Shown here piece by piece: positions 26,664-34,725 of a stretch of 64,000 bases of DNA (positions within the stretch are counted from its first letter, which is position 1; the number at the start of each line of letters is the position of its first letter). Source of the DNA: JAHEKD01 sp965204695 (GTDB lineage: Bacteria; Pseudomonadota; Gammaproteobacteria; Arenicellales; JAHEKD01); the NCBI GenBank assembly GCA_965204695.1, contig OZ242007.1:1612001-1676000 (forward strand), read 5' to 3'. The notes under the pieces are model-generated. The model was given only the letters and a program-made list of their open reading frames with translations. It was not told the DNA's origin and made no database searches. The position numbers and the translations under genes are program-made.

Positions 26664-27917
26664 ATGACTACTGAAACTCAAACACAGGAAAACTCATCCG
26701 AAACGGATCAAACCAGCGAGCCGGGCATCACCCCTTTTCTTGAACTCTCACGGTTAATGGCGGTGGCGATCCAAAACAACGATGGCGCATTAGTCAGCAA
26801 GGCCCAAACAGTGCCCGATGGACCCTGGCAAGATAATTGGACATCAGTTGCGGATGGTAGCTATGATTTATTGGATTCTGGTAGCACCCGGGATGGCCGG
26901 GTCGCCATTGTGGCACAAGGAAAAACTGATCAACATATCTATTATATAGATGAGGCTTCTGATGAGACTGATTCCAAGTGGAACACACCGGCTGACTTGG
27001 GTCGCCCGGCTGCCGATGTTTCACTTTTAGCATTGGCAATGGCCCGCGATGCACAGGGAAGAATCGAGATATTTGGCGCAGATACAGCCAACCATTTATG
27101 GTGGATTTATCAAAACCCTGACAAAATTGTCGAGAAAAAGATTGAAGTTACACCGCCAGGCAGTGATAAACCGATTATCGTCACAGCAGAAGTTTCAGAA
27201 CCGCCTGATAACCCTTGGAGCGACTGGCAACAATTGCCAAGCCCCCCTAATAACATTATCCGCTTAATGGTAGAAAATACCGTTGAAGACTGGATTTATT
27301 TATTTTTGAGCACGGAAATCGATACGCTTTATCGCCTTGAGCAGACCAAGGCCACCAGCCTTCAGCCAGACGATTGGAGTCAACCAATAGAAATGACGGC
27401 TTCAATGACACCGACATTTGATCATGTGACAACGGAACTGGATATAGAAGGTGCTATTAATTTATTTGCAGTTGACAACAATGGCCAGATTATCCATACC
27501 AAACAGTCACCACCAAACGGACCAACCTGGAGCCCGTGGACTTACATGAGTATCATTAGCCTTAGTCCGCAGAACAGTATTTCAGCACTGTCGGTGGGCA
27601 TTGACGGTGACGATGATTTAACAGTTGCAGCCCGTACCGATGATGGTTATTTGCATGCAAATAACCAACGCAGCGCTGAATTCGGGCAATGGTATGGCTG
27701 GAATGTAATTGGTCATACCAGTGCCAATGGTGAAATCATTCTGGATTATAATTCTGATGGTCGTCAGAGTTTGTTTTATCATGTTGGCTCTGAGGATAAT
27801 TCGCTTGGATTAATTTCTCAACTTGCGTTGAATTCCACCGAATGGACTGCAGAATGGACTATGTTAGCCACTGACAATGTCTCACAAGTCAGTGTGACCA
27901 GGGATTTGACACCATAG
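26664..27917 (+). CDS. Beta-propeller, PLL/tectonin-like lectin-type protein
   Basis: This 417-aa protein has no signal peptide and a Thr/Glu-rich first 25 residues. The rest shows repeated units of about 50 residues with W-x-x-W and a following Gly/Asp turn (WQDNW, WSDWQQL, WSPWTYM, WYGWNVIG, WTAEWTML), typical of beta-propellers of the PLL/tectonin kind that bind sugars. It starts 9 bases after the collar genes with AAGGAGG, so it belongs to the same operon. Sugar binding is inferred from the fold pattern, not from a recognised binding site. Confidence 0.7.
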   Translation: MTTETQTQENSSETDQTSEPGITPFLELSRLMAVAIQNNDGALVSKAQTVPDGPWQDNWTSVADGSYDLLDSGSTRDGRVAIVAQGKTDQHIYYIDEASDETDSKWNTPADLGRPAADVSLLALAMARDAQGRIEIFGADTANHLWWIYQNPDKIVEKKIEVTPPGSDKPIIVTAEVSEPPDNPWSDWQQLPSPPNNIIRLMVENTVEDWIYLFLSTEIDTLYRLEQTKATSLQPDDWSQPIEMTASMTPTFDHVTTELDIEGAINLFAVDNNGQIIHTKQSPPNGPTWSPWTYMSIISLSPQNSISALSVGIDGDDDLTVAARTDDGYLHANNQRSAEFGQWYGWNVIGHTSANGEIILDYNSDGRQSLFYHVGSEDNSLGLISQLALNSTEWTAEWTMLATDNVSQVSVTRDLTP

Positions 27918-27928
27918 TAACGGGATAT

Positions 27929-28411
27929 ATGTTAAATGCTGATCCGCTTCAACTCAGGACCATTTCAGAAACGGATATTCCTTTTCTAAATCGCTTATAC
28001 GCCAGTACGCGGGCTGAAGAAATGGCCTTGGTACCCTGGAGTGAGGATGAAAAAAGTACTTTTCTGGATCAGCAATTCCAGGCTCAACATCTGTTTTACC
28101 AACAGCAATTTCCTCGAGCGAAATTTGATCTGGTTTTAACGGATAATGAACCGATCGGGCGGCTTTATGTTGATTCTCGCGAGGATGAAATCAGACTGAT
28201 TGATATTGCGCTGATGCCGGAATATCGCGGCAATGGAATAGGTGGTAAATTGATGAATCAAGTTCTTGAGCAGGCTAAAGGTGAATCCAAGCCTGTGCGT
28301 ATTCATGTGGAACATAATAACCCTGCGATGCGATTGTACCTGCGGCTTGGCTTTGAACAAATTGATACTAATGGTGTTTATCATTTAATGGAGTGGAAAA
28401 ATGGCGAATAA
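27929..28411 (+). CDS. GNAT-family N-acetyltransferase
   Basis: This 160-aa protein has the GNAT acetyl-CoA motif LMPEYRGNGIGGKLM and the later VEHNNPAMRLYLRLGFEQ. The substrate is unknown. It lies inside the collar cassette, 11 bases after the propeller gene, and overlaps the DUF6916 gene by 11 bases. Acetylation of a cassette product (for example an N-terminus) is a guess from location only. Confidence 0.92.
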   Translation: MLNADPLQLRTISETDIPFLNRLYASTRAEEMALVPWSEDEKSTFLDQQFQAQHLFYQQQFPRAKFDLVLTDNEPIGRLYVDSREDEIRLIDIALMPEYRGNGIGGKLMNQVLEQAKGESKPVRIHVEHNNPAMRLYLRLGFEQIDTNGVYHLMEWKNGE

Positions 28412-28706
28412 TGTGGCCTTGAATGAGCTGAATGATACTGATTTCAAACCATACATAAATAAAGTCTTTACAACAACTAACGACGAATCACCTTCATTCG
28501 AATTGCTAGAAGTTTCTTTACAAGGATCTGAACCCTCAAACGGCGAACGTCATGCCTTCTCACTGATATTCCGTAGCGAGAATACATCGTCACCTCAACA
28601 AAGTATTTACCAACTACAGCATGATGACTTAGGGCAACTGGAATTATTCCTTGTGCCCATCGGCCCCGATGACAAAGGCATGCGCTACGAAGCTGTCTTT
28701 ACTTAA
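28401..28706 (+). CDS. DUF6916-like protein of the collar cassette
   Basis: This 101-aa protein has an FSLIFRSEN...QSIYQLQHDDLGQLELFLVP pattern with Y-E-A-V-F at the end, which I recognise as the DUF6916 family found beside collar-protein genes. Function is unknown. It ends the operon that starts at 21163. No signal peptide is present. Confidence 0.72.
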   Translation: MANNVALNELNDTDFKPYINKVFTTTNDESPSFELLEVSLQGSEPSNGERHAFSLIFRSENTSSPQQSIYQLQHDDLGQLELFLVPIGPDDKGMRYEAVFT

Positions 28707-28811
28707 GCTCTACAAAATTAAGTTCTTAAGGCCGATTTTTCATTTAGCTTTACCTGCCATCTGCAAAGCTAGTTGTTGCAGTTTGTATGGATTACGGCTT
28801 TAATTATTGTT

Positions 28812-29597
28812 ATGAAAGCCGTGCTTATCGACTTGGATGGAGTAATTTACGATAGTAAATCTGTTTATCCTGGGGCTGTTGATACTATCAATTGGTTAGC
28901 TCAACATAAAATTCCTTATTTATATGTAACAAACACTACTTCTAAACCACGCCAAACCATTGTTGACAAAATGACTGGATATGGAATTGAGGTCAAAGCA
29001 GAAAAAATCCTTACTCCTTTAATGGTTGCTCAGGATTGGTTACGAAATGAATATGTACAACCAATTGCTCTGTTTTTGCCCGAGAATTCCAAAACTGAAT
29101 TCACAGATTTCGAAATCTATGATCCTAAACATCATTCCAATGTTGGGGCAGTTCTAATCGGTGATTATGGTGAATACTGGAATTATGAAACTCTAAATCA
29201 CGCTTTCCGTTTATTAATGTCTAAACCCAAACCCAGGCTGGTGGCTTTGGGCATGAGCCGTTATTGGCATTCCAAAAACGGCTTGGAAATGGATGTAGGT
29301 CCCTACATAAAGGCACTGGAATTTGCCAGTGATTGTGAAACCATTGTTATGGGTAAACCTTCAACGAGTTTTTTCAGCACCGCAGTTGCCCATCTAAATT
29401 TAACGCCTGAGCAAGTCATGATGATCGGTGATGATTTAACCAGCGATATTAACGCTGCTCAAAATACTGGACTAAAAGCGACTTTAGTCAAAACCGGCAA
29501 GTTTCTACCTGATGATATAAATGCTAAACAACAAGCCGACTGGGTGATCGATTCGATCGCTGATCTTCCCCAACTTTGGAAGTCGATTACTATCTGA
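28812..29597 (+). CDS. HAD-superfamily IIA phosphatase (LHPP/TIGR01458-like)
   Basis: This cytoplasmic phosphatase, 261 aa, has the nucleophile motif LIDLDGVIYDS, the Thr motif in YVTNTTSKPR, the Lys of GKPS and the acidic motif MMIGDDLTSDINAAQ. These mark HAD subfamily IIA, and the overall layout resembles the LHPP-like group. The substrate is unknown. The in-frame reading extends upstream to 28773, but MKAVLIDLDG at 28812 is the natural start. It is convergent with the SDR gene and overlaps it by 8 bases. Confidence 0.88.
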   Translation: MKAVLIDLDGVIYDSKSVYPGAVDTINWLAQHKIPYLYVTNTTSKPRQTIVDKMTGYGIEVKAEKILTPLMVAQDWLRNEYVQPIALFLPENSKTEFTDFEIYDPKHHSNVGAVLIGDYGEYWNYETLNHAFRLLMSKPKPRLVALGMSRYWHSKNGLEMDVGPYIKALEFASDCETIVMGKPSTSFFSTAVAHLNLTPEQVMMIGDDLTSDINAAQNTGLKATLVKTGKFLPDDINAKQQADWVIDSIADLPQLWKSITI

Positions 29598-30429
29598 GGC
29601 TGGCCAGAATATCCGAGTAACCTGCACGGTAATCGGAATACTTAAATTCATAACCCAGTTCGATTAGGCGTTTATTACTGATACGTTTGCTACCAGCACG
29701 ACGTTTGGGGACTTGGTAATCGCGCTTTGTTTCAGCAATATTCAACCTATCTGCTAGCCAGGCCTGGATTTCGCTTAACGCTGCCGGAGAATGATCAGAA
29801 GCTAAAACCACCTTGGCATTTACTGCGCCCATTTCGGTTAAGTACACCAACACCCTGACACAATCTTCGCTATGAATCCGATTGGAATAAATGACAGGTT
29901 GCTTAGCTGCTAGCTGTCCAGATTTTATTTGCTCTAACATACGGTTACGCCCTGGGCCATAAATCCCACTAAAACGCACAACTAATCCAACTGGCAAACC
30001 CAGAATTTGCTGCTCGGCTTCTAACATGATTTGGCCATTAAATGAGGTTGGCTCAGTAACTGATTGTTCGTCTACCCATTCACCATTATTCTGAGCATAA
30101 ACACTGGTGCTGGAAACAAAAATAAATCGCTTTAATTGACTTATGGATTTACCCAGAGCATCGATTAAGTTTTTGGCCCCTGATATATAGGCTTGTTGAT
30201 ATGCCTGTTCGTTAAAACTACTGGCAGCAAGAATATAAATAATCAGATCAATATTAGCTGGCAAAATACCGGGATCAACAGTTTGGCTTAAGTCTGCCTT
30301 TATTGGGACAATATGCTCAGGCAGTGAACAGATATTTCGCTTGAGACCGAAAACTTCATGACCGTTTTGATGCAATTGAATACCCGCTTTAGTGCCTATA
30401 TCACCACAACCTGCTATCAAAATACGCAT
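29590..30429 (-). CDS. NAD(P)-binding epimerase/SDR-type protein (YeeZ-like)
   Basis: This 279-aa Rossmann protein begins MRILIAGCGDIGTKAG, with the nucleotide loop GxGxxG, and has FVSSTSVYAQN and VRFSGIYGPGRNRM, typical of extended SDR/epimerase proteins. The substrate is not known. The ATG at 30429 overlaps the TGA of the upstream gene (ATGA), which supports this start over the longer reading to 30465. Confidence 0.88.
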   Translation of the reverse strand: MRILIAGCGDIGTKAGIQLHQNGHEVFGLKRNICSLPEHIVPIKADLSQTVDPGILPANIDLIIYILAASSFNEQAYQQAYISGAKNLIDALGKSISQLKRFIFVSSTSVYAQNNGEWVDEQSVTEPTSFNGQIMLEAEQQILGLPVGLVVRFSGIYGPGRNRMLEQIKSGQLAAKQPVIYSNRIHSEDCVRVLVYLTEMGAVNAKVVLASDHSPAALSEIQAWLADRLNIAETKRDYQVPKRRAGSKRISNKRLIELGYEFKYSDYRAGYSDILASLR

Positions 30430-30977
30430 CAACTTCGCCTCGCTAACCAGAAAGTAATCAGCCACAAAGGTAACACCAGAAGCGTCTCTTTTATGGCAGC
30501 GAACACATTATCTATAGAAAAGATTTTATCGAAAACAGAACTGTGAGCTTCGCCCACACCACCATGTTCAACCGGGTTAAAGATAGCAAATGGAGCTAGA
30601 TAATACTCACTGCTAAGTGGCCACAAAAAAGGCGCCCCCAAAGGTTCCACAACATCTACACCCAGATAATCACCTAATAAATGCGACAGAAATACAACGA
30701 AACCCACCCAGAAAACCATTTTTGTTTGTTCAGTAAACAGTCTTGAAATCAAAGCACTCAAAGTAGCGAAAACAAGGGCCATTCCAATCGAATGCGATAT
30801 ACCGTGATGAAAACGATTAAAGTCCCCAATAAACCATCCAGGAAGAAAATCCAGATCAGGTGCATTAGCGGCAATCAGTACGAATCCTAGCCACCCGAGA
30901 GACTGATAAAGTTTCTGCTTGAGTGGAATATTGGCGGCGGCCAAACCAAGCAAGGTATGTCCTACTGGTGACGGCAA
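30429..30977 (-). CDS. Membrane-bound metal-dependent hydrolase (YdjM/DUF457 family)
   Basis: This 182-aa inner-membrane protein has four or five hydrophobic spans. The family motifs are the N-terminal PSPVGHTLLGLA, NAPDLDFLPG and HHGISHSIGMAL, whose His and Asp residues probably bind metal. Function in the cell is poorly known; in E. coli YdjM is LexA-controlled. Overlaps yidD upstream by 16 bases. Confidence 0.88.
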   Translation of the reverse strand: MPSPVGHTLLGLAAANIPLKQKLYQSLGWLGFVLIAANAPDLDFLPGWFIGDFNRFHHGISHSIGMALVFATLSALISRLFTEQTKMVFWVGFVVFLSHLLGDYLGVDVVEPLGAPFLWPLSSEYYLAPFAIFNPVEHGGVGEAHSSVFDKIFSIDNVFAAIKETLLVLPLWLITFWLARRS

Positions 30978-31249
30978 CTGAGTTTGTGGTGGTTGGAGGT
31001 TGAAGATTGATCTTGGTTTTTATCGGAATCAGTTTTTACAGGATCATAACCATGCCCACCCCAAGGATGACAACGAGCAAGTCGTTTGATGCCCATTGCC
31101 ACCCCTTTGATCGCACCATATTCAATAACAGCTTCTTTCATATACTCAGAGCAAGAGGGGGCAAATCGGCAATGAAAACCGACTAGCGGTGACAAGGTTA
31201 ATTGATAGCCTCGAATTAATTTGGTTAGAAGATATTGGGCAATGTTCAT
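30962..31249 (-). CDS. yidD: Membrane protein insertion efficiency factor YidD
   Basis: This 95-aa protein has the YidD pattern: LIRGYQLTLSPLVG, CRFAPSCSEYMKEAV and CHPWGGHGYDPV, with three conserved Cys. YidD aids YidC in placing proteins in the inner membrane. It usually lies beside rnpA-yidC and oriC; here it is between cysS and a DUF457 gene, which is an unusual place. A hydrophilic tail of about 20 residues follows the conserved part. Confidence 0.95.
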   Translation of the reverse strand: MNIAQYLLTKLIRGYQLTLSPLVGFHCRFAPSCSEYMKEAVIEYGAIKGVAMGIKRLARCHPWGGHGYDPVKTDSDKNQDQSSTSNHHKLSCRHQ

Positions 31250-31252
31250 TAT

Positions 31253-32626
31253 TTACGACTTAACTTTCCAGCGGGTCTCACCTGCCAAATCTTCGATTTC
31301 GATTCCCATTTCAGTTAATTGGTCACGAATCTGATCAGCAGCGGCAAAGTTCTTAGTCTTTCTTGCTTGTGCTCGTTCGTTGATTAGTGACTCAATCAAT
31401 TCGACATTTAAGCCCTCGGCTTGTGAAAACCAATTCTCCGGATCATCACCAAGTAATCCCAGGAGTTGGGCCGACTTAATCAATTGGGCTTTAAGTTTAG
31501 ACTTCTGCTCTGCTGAATCCGTTGAGTTCAACTCTCGTGTAATAGCATACAATTCGGCGATTGCCTTTGGGGTGTTCAAATCATCTTTAAGTGCAGCTAA
31601 AAATCTCTGCGGAAAATCTACCTCGTCAGCTAATGGGATTTGTGCATGATCAAGCAATGTACCATACAGCCGATCCAGATTTCGTTTCGCTTGCTTTACA
31701 ACATCATCGTTCCAGTCGAGCGGCTTACGATATTGCGTACTTAATAAGACCATGCGGATGGTCTCCCCTTTGTGATCATTGAGTAAATCATCAACCAGCA
31801 AAACGTTACCTATCGACTTGGACATTTTTTCTGAGTCGACATTGACAAAACCATTATGTAACCAGTATCTAGCAAATAATTTTCCACCCTGTGCACAAGT
31901 ACTCTGTGCAATTTCATTTTCATGATGTGGAAAAATTAGATCGTGACCACCAGCATGTATATCAATTGTTTCGCCTAAATGCTCTTTACTCATTGCTGAA
32001 CATTCTATATGCCAACCCGGTCGACCCCGGCCCCAGGGACTATCCCAGCCAGGAACATCCTGTGCTGAAGGTTTCCATAAAACAAAATCTGCCGGGTCTT
32101 TTTTGTAAGGGGCGACCTCAACTCTGGCACCAGCAATCATATCTTTACGATTACGACGAGATAAATGACCATATTCCTCATAAGCTGGGACATTAAATAA
32201 TACGTGTCCTTGTGCTTCATAGGCAAAACCGCCGACTATTAATTTCTCAATCATAGCGATCATCTGAGGAATATGTTCAGTGGCTCGGGGCTCTATTACC
32301 GGTGGCAATACGCCTAGTTCTCGCATATCTTGATGATAGACATCAGTGAATCTGTCTGTAATAACAGAAATGGGCACACCCTGTTCCTTGGCCGCAGCGT
32401 TAATCTTATCTTCAACATCGGTAATATTCCGGGCATAAACAACATTGTTGAATTCATGCTTCAACAATCGAAATAGCACATCAAATACCACCGCCGGACG
32501 GGCATTACCTATATGCGGATGCGAATAAACCGTCGGACCACACACATACATGGTGACTCGATCCGAATCTAAGGGAACAAATTCCTGCTTGCTACGCGCA
32601 AGTGTGTTGTAAAGCATGATTGACAT
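31253..32626 (-). CDS. cysS: Cysteinyl-tRNA synthetase
   Basis: CysS charges tRNA-Cys. The 457-aa protein has the zinc-ligand Cys in MYVCGPTVYSHPHIGNAR, which also contains the HIGH motif, plus WHIECSAM and HENEIAQS, and KMSKS (EKMSKSIGN). The frame opens with MSIML; a second ATG three codons in is equally possible. It ends 3 bases before yidD, so they are probably co-transcribed. Confidence 0.98.
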   Translation of the reverse strand: MSIMLYNTLARSKQEFVPLDSDRVTMYVCGPTVYSHPHIGNARPAVVFDVLFRLLKHEFNNVVYARNITDVEDKINAAAKEQGVPISVITDRFTDVYHQDMRELGVLPPVIEPRATEHIPQMIAMIEKLIVGGFAYEAQGHVLFNVPAYEEYGHLSRRNRKDMIAGARVEVAPYKKDPADFVLWKPSAQDVPGWDSPWGRGRPGWHIECSAMSKEHLGETIDIHAGGHDLIFPHHENEIAQSTCAQGGKLFARYWLHNGFVNVDSEKMSKSIGNVLLVDDLLNDHKGETIRMVLLSTQYRKPLDWNDDVVKQAKRNLDRLYGTLLDHAQIPLADEVDFPQRFLAALKDDLNTPKAIAELYAITRELNSTDSAEQKSKLKAQLIKSAQLLGLLGDDPENWFSQAEGLNVELIESLINERAQARKTKNFAAADQIRDQLTEMGIEIEDLAGETRWKVKS

Positions 32627-32664
32627 GAGCGCGATTATAACAACATCATGTCACCTGCTTGGAT

Positions 32665-33072
32665 CTACATGCCAAACATTTTTTTAAGATTATCAAAACC
32701 GGCCTGATAGACACCCTGAATGGCAGCTACCGCTTCTGATTCAGATGCTCCTGAAGGCTCAAACTGGCTTGACCATTCAACCTTAGCCCCGTCTCCATCT
32801 TCAACAACCCGAATTCTTGATTTGTAATTCATAACCGGCAATGGGCCTGAAAGGATTGAATATTCATAGGTATGTTCTTCTTCTGTGGGAATTAGCTTTT
32901 CGACAATCTCACCACCACCGACAAGTGAGAGCTTACGCAACATACCACCCTCTTCCAGTCGACTTTTCTCTACCGCTGGGTGCCAGTCTGCCAGTGCATT
33001 AAAATGACCAATCAGCTCCCAGACCTGCTCCGGTTTTACATTAAGATGAGTTGATAAACTGACTTCAGACAT
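32665..33072 (-). CDS. SRPBCC/polyketide-cyclase-like ligand-binding protein
   Basis: This 135-aa protein has the START/SRPBCC pattern: VKPEQVWELIGHFNALADWHPAV at the start, a central beta sheet, and a long C-terminal helix (AAIQGVYQAGFDNLKKMFG). These proteins bind small hydrophobic ligands; the ligand is unknown. ATG 33072 is chosen because GGAGG lies 5 bases before it; the frame itself is open to 33084. Single gene. Confidence 0.82.
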   Translation of the reverse strand: MSEVSLSTHLNVKPEQVWELIGHFNALADWHPAVEKSRLEEGGMLRKLSLVGGGEIVEKLIPTEEEHTYEYSILSGPLPVMNYKSRIRVVEDGDGAKVEWSSQFEPSGASESEAVAAIQGVYQAGFDNLKKMFGM

Positions 33073-33201
33073 TACTTCCTCCATTTATTAAAAAAGATCA
33101 AGTGTAGCAGATCAGCTTAAAAACATCATGGACCATAATGTTCAGCTAATTTTCATCTTGATCCCTGATACTTAAGTCTTTATGAATTTCAGGAGAAGAA
33201 A

Positions 33202-33675
33202 ATGCCGAACCTAAATCGCAGAGATGTTCTTAAGTCAATCGCTATTACTGGATCCGTTGCAGCAGTTCCTTTAGGTGCTCAGGCCGTGTCGAAAAGTTTA
33301 TTAGCAGCTGCCGAACCGAGTCTAAAACCCATTCCGTTATATGTTGATGTTATGTTAGGTCAAACACAAGGCAAGCAACAAAGCGAAATCATCAATCAAG
33401 GAAATAAACCTGTAACGATCACTGAGTTTAGTCCTTCATCATTTCAATCTGTAAACGGTCAAGTGACGGTGAGTGTAACCACACCTGAATTGCCATTTAC
33501 TTTACAGCCTGGTGAAAGCATGCCTGTATATGCAAAAGCAGATTCACCTAACTCAGCTCGCAGCTCAGTGCCGGTGGTACCGACAATTGCTAGTGAAAAA
33601 ATTGCCATCAGCACTTCAGATACGTCGGTGAATGGTGAACTAATGGTTTCAGTTTTCGACTGTCAATTTATCTAG
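33202..33675 (+). CDS. Tat-exported small beta-rich protein of unknown function
   Basis: This 157-aa protein starts with a twin-arginine signal, NRRDVLKSIAITGSVAA, so it should be exported folded, possibly with a cofactor. The mature part is predicted mostly beta, with TQGKQQSEIINQGNKPVTI and ELPFTLQPGESMPV, resembling an Ig-like or cupredoxin-like fold without the metal ligands. I do not recognise a family. A strong ribosome site (AGGAGAAG) precedes it and a good terminator follows. It stands alone between the SRPBCC gene and the T-box leader. Confidence 0.8.
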   Translation: MPNLNRRDVLKSIAITGSVAAVPLGAQAVSKSLLAAAEPSLKPIPLYVDVMLGQTQGKQQSEIINQGNKPVTITEFSPSSFQSVNGQVTVSVTTPELPFTLQPGESMPVYAKADSPNSARSSVPVVPTIASEKIAISTSDTSVNGELMVSVFDCQFI

Positions 33676-33726
33676 AATCTAAAAACTAAAATTTATCCCG
33701 TCCTTGAGCCGGGATCTAATACGTTT

Positions 33727-33749
33727 AGCCGCGCATCGCGCGGCTTTTT
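33727..33749 (+). terminator. Rho-independent terminator after the Tat-exported gene
   Basis: AGCCGCGC pairs with GCGCGGCT over an ATC loop, followed by TTTT. It separates the upstream gene from the T-box leader that begins about 40 bases later. Together the terminator and the T-box fill the gene-free stretch 33676-34066. Confidence 0.93.
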
Positions 33750-33789
33750 CTTGCCTTTTATGCCTAATTTGGTAAATTTGAGCTGTAAG

Positions 33790-34057
33790 GCATTGAAAGG
33801 GACGAGTAAGTCGAATCATTTGCTGTTAGCGATCAGGAGATGGTGTAAGCCCTGAAGCAACCCGACTGAAAATCACCCTGGAGCTGCTGGCTGAAGACAA
33901 ATAGTTGTGTAAGCTTAGACGTGTGACCTGCGACATAAGGTCATATCTGTGATTGCAGATAATAAGGCTGTTTTTGTGAAAAAGTAGTAAAACCGGGTGG
34001 TACCGCGTTGACAGAATTAACGTCCCGGATGTTGGTTTACAGCATCCGGGATTTTTT
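33790..34057 (+). promoter_or_regulatory. T-box riboswitch leader controlling gst-ileS
   Basis: The leader shows T-box parts in order. GGGACGAGTAAG (from 33800) fits the 5' side of stem I. AGCGATCAGGAGATGGTG and, later, AAAATCACCCTGGAGCTGC form the distal stem I pattern. TATCTG/CAGATA (about 33944-33961) is a stem III-like hairpin. The T-box core GGGTGGTACCGCG (33995-34007) contains the tRNA-binding TGGT at 33998-34001. CCGGG before the T-box can pair with CCCGG at 34024-34028, which the terminator also uses, so the two are mutually exclusive. TGGT pairs with a tRNA ending ACCA, as tRNA-Ile does. The specifier codon could not be fixed. Confidence 0.92.
34024..34057 (+). terminator. Conditional terminator of the T-box
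   Basis: CCCGGATG (34024-34031) pairs with CATCCGGG (34043-34050) and is followed by A and six T (34052-34057). It lies 9 bases before the gst start and overlaps the antiterminator strand, so it acts as the OFF state when the tRNA is charged. Confidence 0.95.
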
Positions 34058-34066
34058 ATGGACTGA

Positions 34067-34723
34067 ATGACAATGTATAAACTGATTTTAGGCAACAAAA
34101 ATTACTCATCCTGGTCGATGCGACCATGGTTAGTCATGCAAAAAGCTGGCATTGAATTTGAGGAAATTGTGATTCCGCTCTATCGCAATGGATACAAACA
34201 GGCCCTTGAGCCTTATTCACCTTCTGGCAAAGTACCGGCTCTGGTCACCGACAATTCCACTATCTGGGATTCGCTGGCTATTTGCGAATTCATTGCCGAG
34301 ATTAATTCAACAATGTGGCCTGAAGACTCTCAACTACGAGCCTGGGCCAGATCTATTAGTCATGAAATGCATTCTGGATTCGCATTAATTCGGGAAAATA
34401 TGCCAATGAACTGCCGCGCTACAGATCGAAACGTAACTATTAGCGATCAAATTCAAGATGAAATACAGCGCGTGCAATCAATTTGGCAACAGTGTTTAGA
34501 GTTGAATTCCGGCAATTGGTTATTTGGCAATTTCAGCATCGCCGATGCCATGTATGCTCCCATTGTCAGCCGCTTTAATACTTATGGGATCGAGCTGAAT
34601 CAAACTTGTAATGAATACATGCAACATGTTTTGAATGATGAAGATGTTAAAAAATGGTTTCGTGCTGCAGCCGAAGAACCTTATGTAATTGAAGCAGCTG
34701 AAGCTGGAAAAGTTAGGAGTTGA
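34067..34723 (+). CDS. Glutathione S-transferase family protein
   Basis: This 218-aa protein has the thioredoxin-like N-domain, YKLILGNKNYSSWSMRPW with a likely catalytic Ser, then SGKVPALV and the start of the helical C-domain at about 90, with FSIADAMYAPIVSRF. It is a GST-superfamily member of the YfcF or zeta-like kind. It is the first gene after the T-box terminator and shares an operon with ileS, 2 bases apart (ileS ATG at 34726). Why a GST should be under aminoacyl-tRNA control is not obvious; it may have been inserted, or the leader may have landed ahead of it. Confidence 0.9.
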   Translation: MTMYKLILGNKNYSSWSMRPWLVMQKAGIEFEEIVIPLYRNGYKQALEPYSPSGKVPALVTDNSTIWDSLAICEFIAEINSTMWPEDSQLRAWARSISHEMHSGFALIRENMPMNCRATDRNVTISDQIQDEIQRVQSIWQQCLELNSGNWLFGNFSIADAMYAPIVSRFNTYGIELNQTCNEYMQHVLNDEDVKKWFRAAAEEPYVIEAAEAGKVRS

Positions 34724-34725
34724 TC

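Noticed and set aside
25089..28706. Prophage or tailocin remnant
   Set aside because: Collar domains are the only phage-like parts. No tube, sheath, baseplate, lysis, terminase or integrase gene is present.
33896..33898. GAC as an Asp specifier of the T-box
   Set aside because: The T-box TGGT needs a tRNA with A73; tRNA-Asp normally has G73, and aspS is elsewhere without a T-box.
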